NCBI GenBank assembly: GCA_003243445.1
Contig: QFQQ01000009.1
Span: forward strand, 1-64,000
Length of the DNA stretch: 64,000 nucleotides
Source: Citrobacter freundii
GTDB taxonomy: Bacteria; Bacteroidota; Bacteroidia; Chitinophagales; Chitinophagaceae
Reading direction: 5' to 3'
Shown: positions 26,634 through 34,601 of the stretch, piece after piece
Layout of the letters: every line of letters starts with the position of its first letter
Numbering within the stretch: position 1 is the first letter of the stretch
Position numbers and translations under genes: made by a program
Notes under the pieces: model-generated
What the model saw: the letters and a program-made list of their open reading frames with translations, nothing else
Told to the model about the DNA's origin: nothing
Database searches by the model: none

Positions 26634-26681
26634 TATATATAAAAGAAGCCGTTCGGCAACGAACGGCTTCTTTTATATATA
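26634..26681. terminator. Perfect 22-bp bidirectional hairpin
   Basis: Arms 26634-26655 and 26660-26681 are exact complements (core AAAAGAAGCCGTTCG) around a GCAA tetraloop, with T-rich sequence on both strands. It has the form of a bidirectional intrinsic terminator and would end transcripts of the 87-aa gene. Confidence 0.75.
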
Positions 26682-26693
26682 CATTTGACACGT

Positions 26694-26766
26694 CTGAATG
26701 TTTAACCTGTCAAACCTGTCAAACCTGTCAAACCTATCAAACTTCTCAAACCTATTAAACATTCAG
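26694..26766. repeat. Six 9-nt AACCTGTCA units bounded by a 12-bp perfect inverted repeat
   Basis: Tandem units AACCTGTCA run from 26704 to 26757, the last three degenerate. CTGAATGTTTAA (26694-26705) and TTAAACATTCAG (26755-26766) are exact complements closing the array. The open frame across it encodes NLSNLSNLSN and is not taken as a gene. Confidence 0.75.
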
Positions 26767-27082
26767 TTATTCATCTTTATTACGATCCTCAAACCTGAGA
26801 TCGACCATCGATCATCGAACATCCACCATCGAACATTCTTCATCGGCTCTCTCTACCAGCATTCATGTTTTCTGCTCTTGATACAACGGTGCTGCTGCTC
26901 AGGCATTACAACTTTCGGGTAGTGGATCGTGGGCTCAGATTTTTTTACGCGGATATTCAATTGTGTTTCTTTCTTGTACACCACCAGGCTGCGTATGCCC
27001 GGTCTTTCCGTAGTTTTTTGCGCTGATTTCATACAGGTAATAAATTTTAAAGTTTCCAAAGCAGTGCTGCCGTTCTTGCTGT

Positions 27083-27643
27083 TTAAGTCCTGGCATTCGT
27101 TCTTTTATTCCTCTCTTGCTTATGTTTATGGTTTTCTTCTGCTTCATCCATTGAATGTGATGAATAAAGATCCCGTTCTTTCTCGGCCTTATCCGATAGT
27201 TCTACATAATATCGTTTCAATATCAACAGTTCTTCTTCGGTAAGGTCTTCTATGTCTACAAGCCTGTTGCTGGCCTTTTCGTGGCTTGCGATCAGTTCAT
27301 TCAGTTTCAGATGGATCGCTGCTGTGTCCTTATTCTGCGATTGCTGTATGATAAATACCATTAGAAATGTGATAATAGTTGTCGATGTATTGATCACCAA
27401 TTGCCAGGTATTGGAGTAGTGGAAAAATGGCCCACTCAGCGCCCATCCAAATACCAGCAGAAATGCTACAAATAATACACCGGGGCTGCCGGCTTTTCTT
27501 GTGATGTACGATGTGACTTTCGAATAAAGCCGCGCTCTTTTAAGTTGTGCATCTGGAATATCTGTTCTCATTTTTATCGGCTTCTCAGTTACTATCGTTC
27601 TCTTCGATCGTTGTAAGATTTTCGTCTGTTGGTTTTCCTTCAT
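27083..27643 (-). CDS. Low-affinity iron permease family protein
   Basis: Membrane protein of up to 186 residues matching the low-affinity iron permease family (PF04120 type). Two hydrophobic segments (GVLFVAFLLVFGWALSG and LVINTSTTIITFLMVFII) are followed by the family motif QQSQNKDTAAIHLKLNELI, then EDLTEEELLILKRYY. The acidic/basic C-terminal tail is cytoplasmic. In fungi the family is linked to iron uptake, while the bacterial role is poorly established. The ATG at 27571 (MRTDIPDAQLKR) would match usual family length better than the one at 27643. It is a single gene with no iron-related neighbours. Confidence 0.82.
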   Translation of the reverse strand: MKENQQTKILQRSKRTIVTEKPIKMRTDIPDAQLKRARLYSKVTSYITRKAGSPGVLFVAFLLVFGWALSGPFFHYSNTWQLVINTSTTIITFLMVFIIQQSQNKDTAAIHLKLNELIASHEKASNRLVDIEDLTEEELLILKRYYVELSDKAEKERDLYSSHSMDEAEENHKHKQERNKRTNART

Positions 27644-28272
27644 TCAGTGTTGTTCGCAACAGTTCTGTACATCTTCATGACCGATGGTATGACCTGCAGC
27701 TCTTACGGGCGCAGACGATCTCGATGCAGCTTTGCTGCGAAGTTTTGTTGCCGGCATAGTTGTGGATTTTGGGAATGAACAAAAAGAGTATGGATAGGGC
27801 TGCAAACGGCATGCCATCAGACACTCATGGTTTTCCCTGAATTGTTGAAATTGAACACCTCACCATAATTTAATGCTCTCAAACCGCATGAGAAATGGCC
27901 TAAGCTCCTGGTTTGATCCTGTATTCATCCTTTCACTTACCCCCGGGCTCATGTCCGGCGTTGCATGTTGGATTAAAAGTGAAGCACGCGCTCCGGAAGC
28001 CTCAATAAAGACTATTCCTGAAAAAGTTAAGCAATAAGAGGATGGCCTTGTATAAGATTGTTGCCAGTGGATGGGCATTGCCCGTAACAGCGTATGCCAC
28101 CTGCTATCCCGGATTGGGGAATAAATTGGTCCACCTGCATGCCACTGCCTTTGACGGATCACTGCGCATTAACCAAAAATTTATTTCCCGGCAAGCAGAA
28201 TGCCGAAGCTTGCGAGCGGATATGTAAACCACCTGTTAATGAATTCGGATCAATTCACGGGTGCAGGGATTA
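27644..28272. other. Intergenic stretch with one possible small ORF
   Basis: About 630 bp between two minus-strand genes. Apart from the 54-codon frame at 27873 I see no gene. Other open frames here lack protein-like composition. Confidence 0.5.
27873..28037 (+). CDS. Possible 54-aa membrane peptide
   Basis: A short frame starting MLSNRMRNGLSSW. It has one hydrophobic stretch (DPVFILSLTPGLMSGVACWI) and a charged tail (KSEARAPEAS, then IPEKVKQ). The composition would suit a single-pass membrane peptide. No family, ribosome site or operon context supports it, so it may be chance. Confidence 0.25.
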   Translation: MLSNRMRNGLSSWFDPVFILSLTPGLMSGVACWIKSEARAPEASIKTIPEKVKQ

Positions 28273-28273
28273 T

Positions 28274-28310
28274 AAATTAAAAGAGATCCGGCGGGATCTC
28301 TTTTAATTTT
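28274..28310. terminator. Bidirectional terminator of the DUF4142 gene
   Basis: A perfect 16-bp stem (AAATTAAAAGAGATCC / GGATCTCTTTTAATTT) with GGCG loop and T-runs on both strands. Its end touches the stop codon of the minus-strand gene at 28309. Confidence 0.8.
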
Positions 28311-28881
28311 ACTTCCAGTTCTTTTTAATGACCTTTATCGAATCCAGGTGAGCTCTCAGCTTCGGTAAAGTATTATTTATAAACGCCACCACGTCAGCAT
28401 CTTTTACATTTGTTGATGCCTTCTCGAACATGTCGACAGTCTTTTCATGGTCCTTTGTCATCACATCAACATAATCTTTGTCGAAGTCTTTATTTGATTT
28501 TTTCATGAGATCATCCGCTGTCTTTTTCTTTTCTTCAGATACATCGGTGGGAAGTGTTACATTCTTTTGGGCGGCAAGCAATTTCAGTTGCTCATTTGCT
28601 CCTGAATGGTCATTGACCATCATGTCGGCAAAACGCTTGATCGATGCATTGGCCGATTTCTCCAGAGCCAGTCGGCTGAGTGCTACTTCGGCCATGCCTC
28701 CATTTGCGGCATCAACCAGGAATGAACTTGTAGCCGGATCAGGCGCGGGTGCCATTGCGGTAGTGTCTTTTCTTGCTTCTTTGTTTGCAGAGTCGGCCTT
28801 CTCAACCGGATCTTTCGATTCGTTATTACATGCGGCAGTCAGCAATGCGCTTATGCTCAAAAGCAAAACAGTTTTTTTCAT
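28309..28881 (-). CDS. DUF4142 domain lipoprotein
   Basis: Lipoprotein of 190 residues. The N-terminus has a lipobox (LLTAAC) with lipidated C18, followed by a charged, proline-rich linker. The DUF4142 domain (about 52-185) is an all-helical, ferritin-like bundle: SSFLVDAANGGMAEVALSRL, FADMMVNDHSGANEQL, then FDKDYVDVMTKDHEKTV. Histidines in NDHS and KDHEK are typical of the family, whose biochemical role is not established; several members are stress-linked. A strong bidirectional hairpin follows the stop. Confidence 0.88.
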   Translation of the reverse strand: MKKTVLLLSISALLTAACNNESKDPVEKADSANKEARKDTTAMAPAPDPATSSFLVDAANGGMAEVALSRLALEKSANASIKRFADMMVNDHSGANEQLKLLAAQKNVTLPTDVSEEKKKTADDLMKKSNKDFDKDYVDVMTKDHEKTVDMFEKASTNVKDADVVAFINNTLPKLRAHLDSIKVIKKNWK

Positions 28882-29210
28882 ACTTAAGATTTATGTTAGT
28901 GAATACCATTACATCCAAAGATTCATGCCAGCGTTTTCTTCCGGTCTGTATCAATGGAACTGATAATATGGGTATTCGGTAAGCAATAATCAGGCTTACA
29001 GTGTGATAAAGTGTTTACTTTCTTCCCTGTATCAGTGGATGTATTTTTCCTCGTATGGAGATTGGGTTGACTGACAGCATCCGATCAGATGCAGGTTGAA
29101 ACATACAGGTAGACCTCCTGTCTTGATTTCACAACATGCGCGCAACGTAGCATGCCCTTTGAACAGGCTATATATTATCCATTCCCTTACATAATAGCAG
29201 ATCCGTTGAT

Positions 29211-29402
29211 GTGGAAGAAACCTTTCATGCTATTACAGACAATTTACTTGTGCTATATATTGTGGGTAGTTCGAACGAAGATCATGCCGGTCAGCAGCGG
29301 GTGAACAAAAGCGATCGCCAGATGCAAAACGATGAAGAGTTTCAAGATATATTAACAGGAAGCCCGGTTGAATTGCTCAAACTATACTATATGGTATTAT
29401 AA
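29211..29402 (+). CDS. Possible small protein (63 aa)
   Basis: GTG-initiated frame with codon use similar to neighbouring genes. It encodes a mildly acidic peptide (QQRVNKSDRQMQNDEEFQDI) ending in VELLKLYYMVL. No family is recognised and there is no partner gene. It could be a chance frame. Confidence 0.3.
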   Translation: MEETFHAITDNLLVLYIVGSSNEDHAGQQRVNKSDRQMQNDEEFQDILTGSPVELLKLYYMVL

Positions 29403-29518
29403 GCATTTCCCTTTACTGTATCAGATTGTTCAATCAGTCCACCACTTTAGTATATTATCCACATTATGTGCACCCGGATCAGTCCTAATTGATTTTGTTT
29501 TAAAAAAATAAAAAAATA

Positions 29519-29551
29519 TTTGTCCTGAGTTAAACAAAAGGCGTAAATTTA
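29519..29551 (+). promoter_or_regulatory. Candidate promoter of the NtrC-like gene
   Basis: TTTG at 29519-29522 and TAAATTTA at 29544-29551, 21 nt apart, match the Bacteroidota consensus (TTTG, TAnnTTTG) at all but one position. The leader to the chosen ATG would be about 170 nt. Confidence 0.45.
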
Positions 29552-29729
29552 TTGCACGGTCTGGATATCTATGTCCAATTGACCTGATTCAATACATCTC
29601 TCTTTTATTCCTTTGGGAATTTTCAAGACCAATCTGAAATTTTCATATTAAAGTCGTGTAGGCTATTGTCCGAATTTGTTTGATGTTCAGGCAAAGGCGC
29701 GGCATCATTTATTTATTCAATCTTATTTT

Positions 29730-30653
29730 ATGCTAAACACCAATGAAACGTTAACCAATGTAGCACCGCAGGAATCAGCAAGGATCACGGGTAAATTATC
29801 TGAGATCATTTATGCATGCGCTGCTGAGCAGCAGCAGGCGATCGTGCTATCAAATCTTCCGGATGATGGTAACCAGCTCGTGGCTGAAGCAATACACGAT
29901 CTTAGTGCGTGGGCAGACAGGCCTTTCTTTTCTCTATCATGCCATGGTCAGGCGGGAAGAAGTTCGCGCGTGAGCCTCACCTATCCTGTATATGGTGAAT
30001 TGAACGATCTGTTCACCAATCCGGAACTGCTTGCGCCGATGCAAGGTGGTACTGTACTGATCAATGATCCGTATCATTTGTCTGCACATCAACAGGAATA
30101 TCTGCAAAAGCTGTTTACTCAGTTATCCCTGAAACTGCTCATCAATATAAAATCATTTAATCGCGAGATACCGCAGCATCTTAGTTTTCCATTGATGAAA
30201 GATGCAAAAACAGTCAGAGTGCCATCGCTGCGCAATCATTCAAATGATATTCGTTTCGCTGCAAATTATTTTCTGTCGAAAGCAAATCTCGAATGGAATA
30301 AAAATATCCCCGGTGTTTCCGAAGAGTGCCTGGAGCAGATGCTTGTTTATCCGTGGCCGGGGCAGTTGCCGCAATTACGGGAGACTATCAGGCAAGCCGC
30401 ATTCCTTGCACCGGCAGAGCAATTGCTCACCTTGGCTGCATTGCCTGCGCAGATCCGGGATTTCAAAGCAACTGACCGTGATTTCCTGAAAGAGGCTGTT
30501 AAGCAGGCAGAATATGAAATGATCTATAAAACATTGCGCGAGACAAACAACAATAAGCGCAAGACTGCGGAGATCTTAAAGATCAGCAGGAAAACACTGT
30601 ACAGTAAGATCAATATGTATAAGATGAATAATTTCTCTCCGGCGATGGGGTGA
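29730..30653 (+). CDS. Degenerate NtrC-like regulator with Fis-type DNA-binding domain
   Basis: Protein of 307 residues that follows the outline of a sigma-54 activator but lacks its ATPase core. There is no receiver domain, no Walker A loop and no GAFTGA loop. A Walker B-like GGTVLIND remains, as do VPSLRNHSNDIRFAANYFL (matching the PLRER..DI sensor region) and YPWPGQLPQLRETI (matching YPWPGNVREL). The C-terminal Fis-type helix-turn-helix is intact (NNNKRKTAEILKISRKTLYS). It probably binds DNA without hydrolysing ATP, perhaps as a repressor. ATG 29730 (MLNTNETLTN) is preferred over a TTG at 29676. An inverted 9-nt repeat follows. Confidence 0.75.
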   Translation: MLNTNETLTNVAPQESARITGKLSEIIYACAAEQQQAIVLSNLPDDGNQLVAEAIHDLSAWADRPFFSLSCHGQAGRSSRVSLTYPVYGELNDLFTNPELLAPMQGGTVLINDPYHLSAHQQEYLQKLFTQLSLKLLINIKSFNREIPQHLSFPLMKDAKTVRVPSLRNHSNDIRFAANYFLSKANLEWNKNIPGVSEECLEQMLVYPWPGQLPQLRETIRQAAFLAPAEQLLTLAALPAQIRDFKATDRDFLKEAVKQAEYEMIYKTLRETNNNKRKTAEILKISRKTLYSKINMYKMNNFSPAMG

Positions 30654-30689
30654 GTTCGGGTTTGCAATATGCCTCAAGAAGGAAGGCTT

Positions 30690-30913
30690 GGTTTCAGAGG
30701 TTCCATAGGTTCAAGGGGTTCCAGAGGTTGTCGTGATATTAGAAGACACATCAGGAGCAATTCAATAAAAAACGGATGGTATGTTTAAAACTTAAACATA
30801 CCATCCGTTCTTGCAAATATTATAACTGGCGTATCTTCTACTATCATGACAACCTCTGGAACCTCTTGAACTTCTGGAACCCCTGGAACCTCTTGACCTC
30901 CTGGAACCTTTTT
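30690..30913. repeat. Inverted AGGTTCCAG-unit arms with internal perfect hairpin
   Basis: Left arm 30690-30731 (GGTTTCAGAGGTTCCATAGG onward) and right arm 30847-30913 (ACAACCTCTGGAACCTCTTG onward) are complementary. Pairing extends inward through TTGTCGTGATATTAGAAG / TCTTCTACTATCATGAC. The loop holds a second stem, 30771-30788 with 30792-30809, an exact 18-bp complement. The element starts 36 nt after the stop codon at 30653. Confidence 0.85.
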
Positions 30914-31013
30914 CGTTCTCGCACAAAAAAGCCGGCCACCGTACTCTTGCAGGAAGGGAAATGTTGATCTCCGTTCCGGCGATTTCCAAATGACCAGCTA
31001 TAAATAACAGTTC

Positions 31014-31196
31014 TTACTGGAACAACACTATAGAGTCTCTCTTAATAGTGTCCTTACGGATAGTATCCTTTTTGGGAATTGTATCCTGTTGTGTTGAATA
31101 CACTTTTCCTTTAACTGTTTCTTTAGCGTTTGAATCTGTACCTGCGAATGCGAGCAATACCAGGCTCAGGCACACTGTGCTTAATAGGGTTTTCAT
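31014..31196 (-). CDS. Small exported peptide with KDTI repeats (60 aa)
   Basis: Peptide of 60 residues starting at the ATG at 31196 (MKTLLSTVCLSLVLLAFAG). A clear signal peptide leaves a mature part of about 40 residues with lysine/aspartate repeats (KKDTIRKDTIKRDSI). An upstream in-frame start at 31283 would add non-signal residues and was rejected. No family is known to me; small exported peptides with such repeats are common in this group. It stands alone. Confidence 0.6.
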   Translation of the reverse strand: MKTLLSTVCLSLVLLAFAGTDSNAKETVKGKVYSTQQDTIPKKDTIRKDTIKRDSIVLFQ

Positions 31197-31539
31197 TGTT
31201 ATAAGTTTTTGTGATGAGATATGTTGTGTCGGCCATACACTACTAATATGTTGCCAGATGGCGATAATGTGGATAAGTACCAAAAAAATGTTCTATATTG
31301 TTTTCTTTCATGGTGAAACGCATCTTTATTATAAAACATTTCAATCACGTTCTTACCGTCTACCGTCGTACGGCAATAATAAAAAGTCGGTTTATGACGA
31401 AGCTTGACTAAAAGGCATTGCTTTCTGATCCCTCATTGAGGTGACAGGCGTTTGATGATGGGTTGATCTTTGGGGTTCTTCTTTATAGCATGTATCCGGA
31501 AAAGGCACGTGAATTGCATTGTACACTGAAAATGCCGTG

Positions 31540-31773
31540 ATGAAGAAGTTGTCTTTGGAAAAGGAGTTGATCAGGGTTGATTATACAGGAGAGCAGGTTC
31601 CGGAATCAGTAAAGAACTTCCGTCCTGATGTTTATCGCGATGGCGATGAATATTGCCTGATATTGGGAAATGATGAGCATGCTGTTGTTGGATGTGCCAA
31701 CTCAATTGAAGAAGCCATGAAACGCTGGGATGAAGCATATTGGAAAAAACGTTATAGTTCCGGAAATAAATGA
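31540..31773 (+). CDS. Small conserved hypothetical protein (77 aa)
   Basis: Soluble protein of 77 residues. I chose the ATG at 31540 (MKKLSLEKELIRVDY) over an upstream TTG. The sequence mixes a beta-rich part (DVYRDGDEYCLILGNDEHA) with a C-terminal helix (SIEEAMKRWDEAYWKKRY). No family is recognised. The next gene starts 9 nt after its stop, so they form a two-gene operon. Confidence 0.65.
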   Translation: MKKLSLEKELIRVDYTGEQVPESVKNFRPDVYRDGDEYCLILGNDEHAVVGCANSIEEAMKRWDEAYWKKRYSSGNK

Positions 31774-31782
31774 TCAGTAAAG

Positions 31783-32184
31783 ATGAATCCCATTAGTGTG
31801 CAGGTTGCCTGGCTCTTTATTCTTGCCATTCCTATTTCATGTATTGCGTGGACAGTTACGCATGAAGAAATCTTCAGCGAGTTCAACAATTATTGTAAGA
31901 AAAGAACAACCTCAAAATATCTTCTTCAACGAAAATTTTTTTACTTATTTACTTGCGAATTCTGTTTTAGTCATTATATCACCATTCTTGCATTGATCAT
32001 GACTAAATACAAACTCCTTCTCCCCGACTGGCGCGGCTACATCATTGCCGGTTTTTCACTTGTCTGGATCGCCAATTTCTATATGAGTATTTATGGAAGA
32101 ATACGCATCAGCATTAAAAAAGAAAGAGTTGAGTCAAAGATCCAGGAAAAAGAACTGGAGGAAAAACTGGATGAACATCACTAG
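31783..32184 (+). CDS. Small integral membrane protein (133 aa)
   Basis: Membrane protein of 133 residues with about three hydrophobic segments: VAWLFILAIPISCIAWTV, a stretch around FCFSHYITILALIM, and IIAGFSLVWIANFYMSIYG. A charged, helical C-terminal tail follows (KKERVESKIQEKELEEKL). A CEFCFSHY motif lies at the second segment. Family and function are not recognised. It sits 9 nt behind the 77-aa gene and converges on the alpha-amylase gene 10 nt away. Confidence 0.65.
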   Translation: MNPISVQVAWLFILAIPISCIAWTVTHEEIFSEFNNYCKKRTTSKYLLQRKFFYLFTCEFCFSHYITILALIMTKYKLLLPDWRGYIIAGFSLVWIANFYMSIYGRIRISIKKERVESKIQEKELEEKLDEHH

Positions 32185-32194
32185 GCAGGTGTTG

Positions 32195-33682
32195 TTACTG
32201 CAGATCAGCAATCGCTTCCTGGAACACCCAAACTGATACTGATCCTGCGTTTACCGGAAAATCTGCTTCGCCTTTGTCATTCAATGTTACCGTATCGCCG
32301 CGGTGACCGCAAGCCTCCTTCATCACACGGCCTGCATGTTGTTGCCCCATTGACATATGCTTGAATCCTTCACTGCCGTTTGTTGCTACAACCGCACATC
32401 CGCTATTTGGTTTCTCCTGGATTCCTTCCCGTGTCCAACCAATCGTACTGGCATGATCAAAATAATCCTGTTGTTTTCCGTAGGAAAGTTTTTTCCGGAC
32501 TTTCATCATCGTTTCGACACAGCTGAGGGGCTTTAATTCTATATATTGTTCTTCGCCCCCTGAGTGGTCAACATATTGAGCGCCGTATATTGACGGATAA
32601 AAAACGCATGGTGTCGCCTGTTCCCTTAGCAGGATGATCGAATATGCGATAGGTTTGAACCAGGCTTCAACCGGCGATTGTAATGATTGCAACGGTTGGG
32701 TATCATGATTGTCAACAAAGCTGATGGACAGCTCAGGACGCATTGCCGTAAGGCTGTTATCGGGTATCTGGCTTAGATTATATGATTCACCTTCTACAGA
32801 TGCCTGATGAAAGTTAAAATGCAGCGGCGCATCAAAAAGCTGGATCCGGCCGTTCGTCATTTCAATGTAATTCAGTAACTGATGCACATCACTTTTCCAG
32901 TACTCACCAATGCATAACATCTTTTTGTTGAAGTGCTGGTTAAGAAAGTCCAGCCATTCAGGAAAAAAGTCAGGTGTAATATGTTTTAATGCATCGAGCC
33001 TGTAGCCGTCAATCCCGGTCTTTTCGGTATACCAGGCACCCCATTTTTTCAATTCTTCTCTCACAAATTTATTGCGGAACTCAATATCATTACCCATCAG
33101 GTAGTCATAATTGCCGAATTCCTTTTCGGGCACATCTTCCCATTGACCATTTGAATATTCATTTTTGATCATGGCGATCTTTTCATTTTCACAGATGCCG
33201 GTGAAGCTATTTGAGTCCCATACAAAATCGGAGTATTTTTTATTCCGGCCGGGAAAGTAAAATTTCGTGTAGGCATCAACAGTGTATGGTTCGCTGATGA
33301 TCTTTGTCCGGTCATCGTCATCTACCTCCTGCACAACAATCTTTTCCTGTTCGTCGCCGCCTATCTTGTGGTTGAGTACAATGTCTGCAAGCACCTTTAT
33401 TCCATGTTCATGGAAAACCCTGATACAGTCAAGATATTCCTGTACTGTCCCCCATCGCGTACGCACCGTTCCTTTCTGATCAAACTCGCCGAGGTCATAA
33501 AGATCATACGCGGCATATCCCGGCTCATCAAGACCTTTTGCTGATTTATAGGCGGGTGGCAACCAGACCTGCGTCACTCCCAGCGAAGCGAGATGAGCGG
33601 CCTGCTCCTGTGCATGTTTCCATAAATTACCTTCTGCTGAATAATACCAATGAAAGAATTGAAAAATGGTTTGATTGTCCAT
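32195..33682 (-). CDS. amyA: Cytoplasmic alpha-amylase (GH13, AmyA-like)
   Basis: Glycoside hydrolase of 495 residues without a signal peptide, close in length and layout to the cytoplasmic alpha-amylase AmyA (GH13 subfamily 5 type). Region I is intact (DIVLNH, 100-105). The catalytic residues are D230 (GYRLDALKHI), E260 (CIGEYW) and D327 (FVDNHDTQ). The N-terminus FQFFHWY and LPPAYKSAKG are typical. It hydrolyses internal alpha-1,4 bonds of maltodextrins or storage glycan inside the cell. Unlike the secreted GH13 at 6152, all conserved regions are present. It stands alone. Confidence 0.88.
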   Translation of the reverse strand: MDNQTIFQFFHWYYSAEGNLWKHAQEQAAHLASLGVTQVWLPPAYKSAKGLDEPGYAAYDLYDLGEFDQKGTVRTRWGTVQEYLDCIRVFHEHGIKVLADIVLNHKIGGDEQEKIVVQEVDDDDRTKIISEPYTVDAYTKFYFPGRNKKYSDFVWDSNSFTGICENEKIAMIKNEYSNGQWEDVPEKEFGNYDYLMGNDIEFRNKFVREELKKWGAWYTEKTGIDGYRLDALKHITPDFFPEWLDFLNQHFNKKMLCIGEYWKSDVHQLLNYIEMTNGRIQLFDAPLHFNFHQASVEGESYNLSQIPDNSLTAMRPELSISFVDNHDTQPLQSLQSPVEAWFKPIAYSIILLREQATPCVFYPSIYGAQYVDHSGGEEQYIELKPLSCVETMMKVRKKLSYGKQQDYFDHASTIGWTREGIQEKPNSGCAVVATNGSEGFKHMSMGQQHAGRVMKEACGHRGDTVTLNDKGEADFPVNAGSVSVWVFQEAIADLQ

Positions 33683-33822
33683 AACGGCAAACAGAGTTTC
33701 TTTTTTATACTAAAGAAAAACAAGTGCCATGTTATTTTGTTTACCAGTTAATCAGTTTTATAAAGAAAGAATTCAACGTTCAACCATTTATTCTTTATGT
33801 TGAACACTGCATGTGTATTTTA

Positions 33823-34563
33823 TTACTCATACTTTTTCTGACAGTTGTTACAGAAGAATGTCCGCCGTTTGGTTTTACCCAGGTATTTTTTTACTACGGC
33901 TATATTACATCTCGGGCAAACTTTTTTTGCAATGATCAGCCAGTGCTTTTTTAATTCATAATTTCGCTTCCACTTCAAGAAATCAAAACTGTAATTCCGT
34001 GCTTCACGGATCAGTGCAGTTAATACAGATGGCGGAAGTTTGCCAATGCGGGATTCGGGATGAAGATAAATGCGGAACAACACTTCGTTCTTGATGATAT
34101 TACCTGAGCCGGAAAAGATCTGCTGATCAAGCAATGCATCACAAGCCAGCATGTCAGGGTTTTCCCCTAGCTTCTTTCGCGCACCGCGGGCATTCCATTT
34201 GTCGCTCATTATGTCGGCGGTCCAGTCGTACTCCTCTTTCCAGCCGGGCTCAAGCAGGCGGACCGAGCAGGTGTAAAAGTAAATGGTGCCATTGGCAAAT
34301 TCCAGCTGCAACCGCACGCTTCTTTTTGGGCGGATCTGTTCGTCCACGCTATAGGAACCGAACATCAGCAGATGTATCCTGACGGTGAGTTTGCCGGTGA
34401 AGACAAGGAATAGCTGTTTACCCCATGTTTGTATTTCAGTCAGTGTCTTTCCTTCCAGCAGTTGAACATCAATGGCCGCATTGCCCGCAGCTTTTTTGAC
34501 TTTCTTTCTGCGGAAATGCAGGATGTCTTCTTTCAGTAAAACCAGTGAAGGACCTTCAGGCAT
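33823..34563 (-). CDS. Fpg/Nei family DNA glycosylase (endonuclease VIII-like)
   Basis: Base-excision repair enzyme of 246 residues. It starts MPEGPS, so the catalytic N-terminal proline (P2) and E3 are present. The helix-two-turn-helix region includes LLDQQIFSGSGNIIKNEVLF, the usual DNA-binding segment. The C-terminal zinc finger has C216, C219, C238 and C241. The family removes oxidised bases and cuts the backbone by beta/delta elimination. N-terminal residues after PEGP and the overall size point to the Nei side rather than MutM, but substrate range cannot be fixed from sequence. Confidence 0.88.
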   Translation of the reverse strand: MPEGPSLVLLKEDILHFRRKKVKKAAGNAAIDVQLLEGKTLTEIQTWGKQLFLVFTGKLTVRIHLLMFGSYSVDEQIRPKRSVRLQLEFANGTIYFYTCSVRLLEPGWKEEYDWTADIMSDKWNARGARKKLGENPDMLACDALLDQQIFSGSGNIIKNEVLFRIYLHPESRIGKLPPSVLTALIREARNYSFDFLKWKRNYELKKHWLIIAKKVCPRCNIAVVKKYLGKTKRRTFFCNNCQKKYE

Positions 34564-34601
34564 GTTTTATTTAGCGTTATACAAACGCCAGGCCATACCA
34601 C

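Larger units (their letters stand above)
26528..26847. repeat. Inverted GTTCGATG-unit arms enclosing a hairpin and a 9-nt array
   Basis: The left arm (26533-26575) repeats GTTCGATG right after the stop codon at 26527. The right arm (26799-26846) carries ATCATCGAAC / CCACCATCGAAC in inverted orientation. Nested inside are a 22-bp perfect hairpin (26634-26681) and a 9-nt tandem array (26694-26766). Confidence 0.75.
28882..29729. other. Intergenic region with a candidate promoter and small ORF
   Basis: About 850 bp between divergent genes. It contains a possible 63-aa frame (29211) and a promoter-like pair at 29519-29551. Nothing else is evident. Confidence 0.5.

Noticed and set aside
26698..26922. 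74-aa frame rich in NLSNLSN
   Set aside because: Translation of the AACCTGTCA array; no start context.
26853..27059. 68-aa minus-strand frame downstream of the iron permease gene
   Set aside because: It has some protein-like stretches (RSLVVYKKETQLNIRVKKSE), but competes with another frame and has no family. Evidence was too thin to list as a gene.
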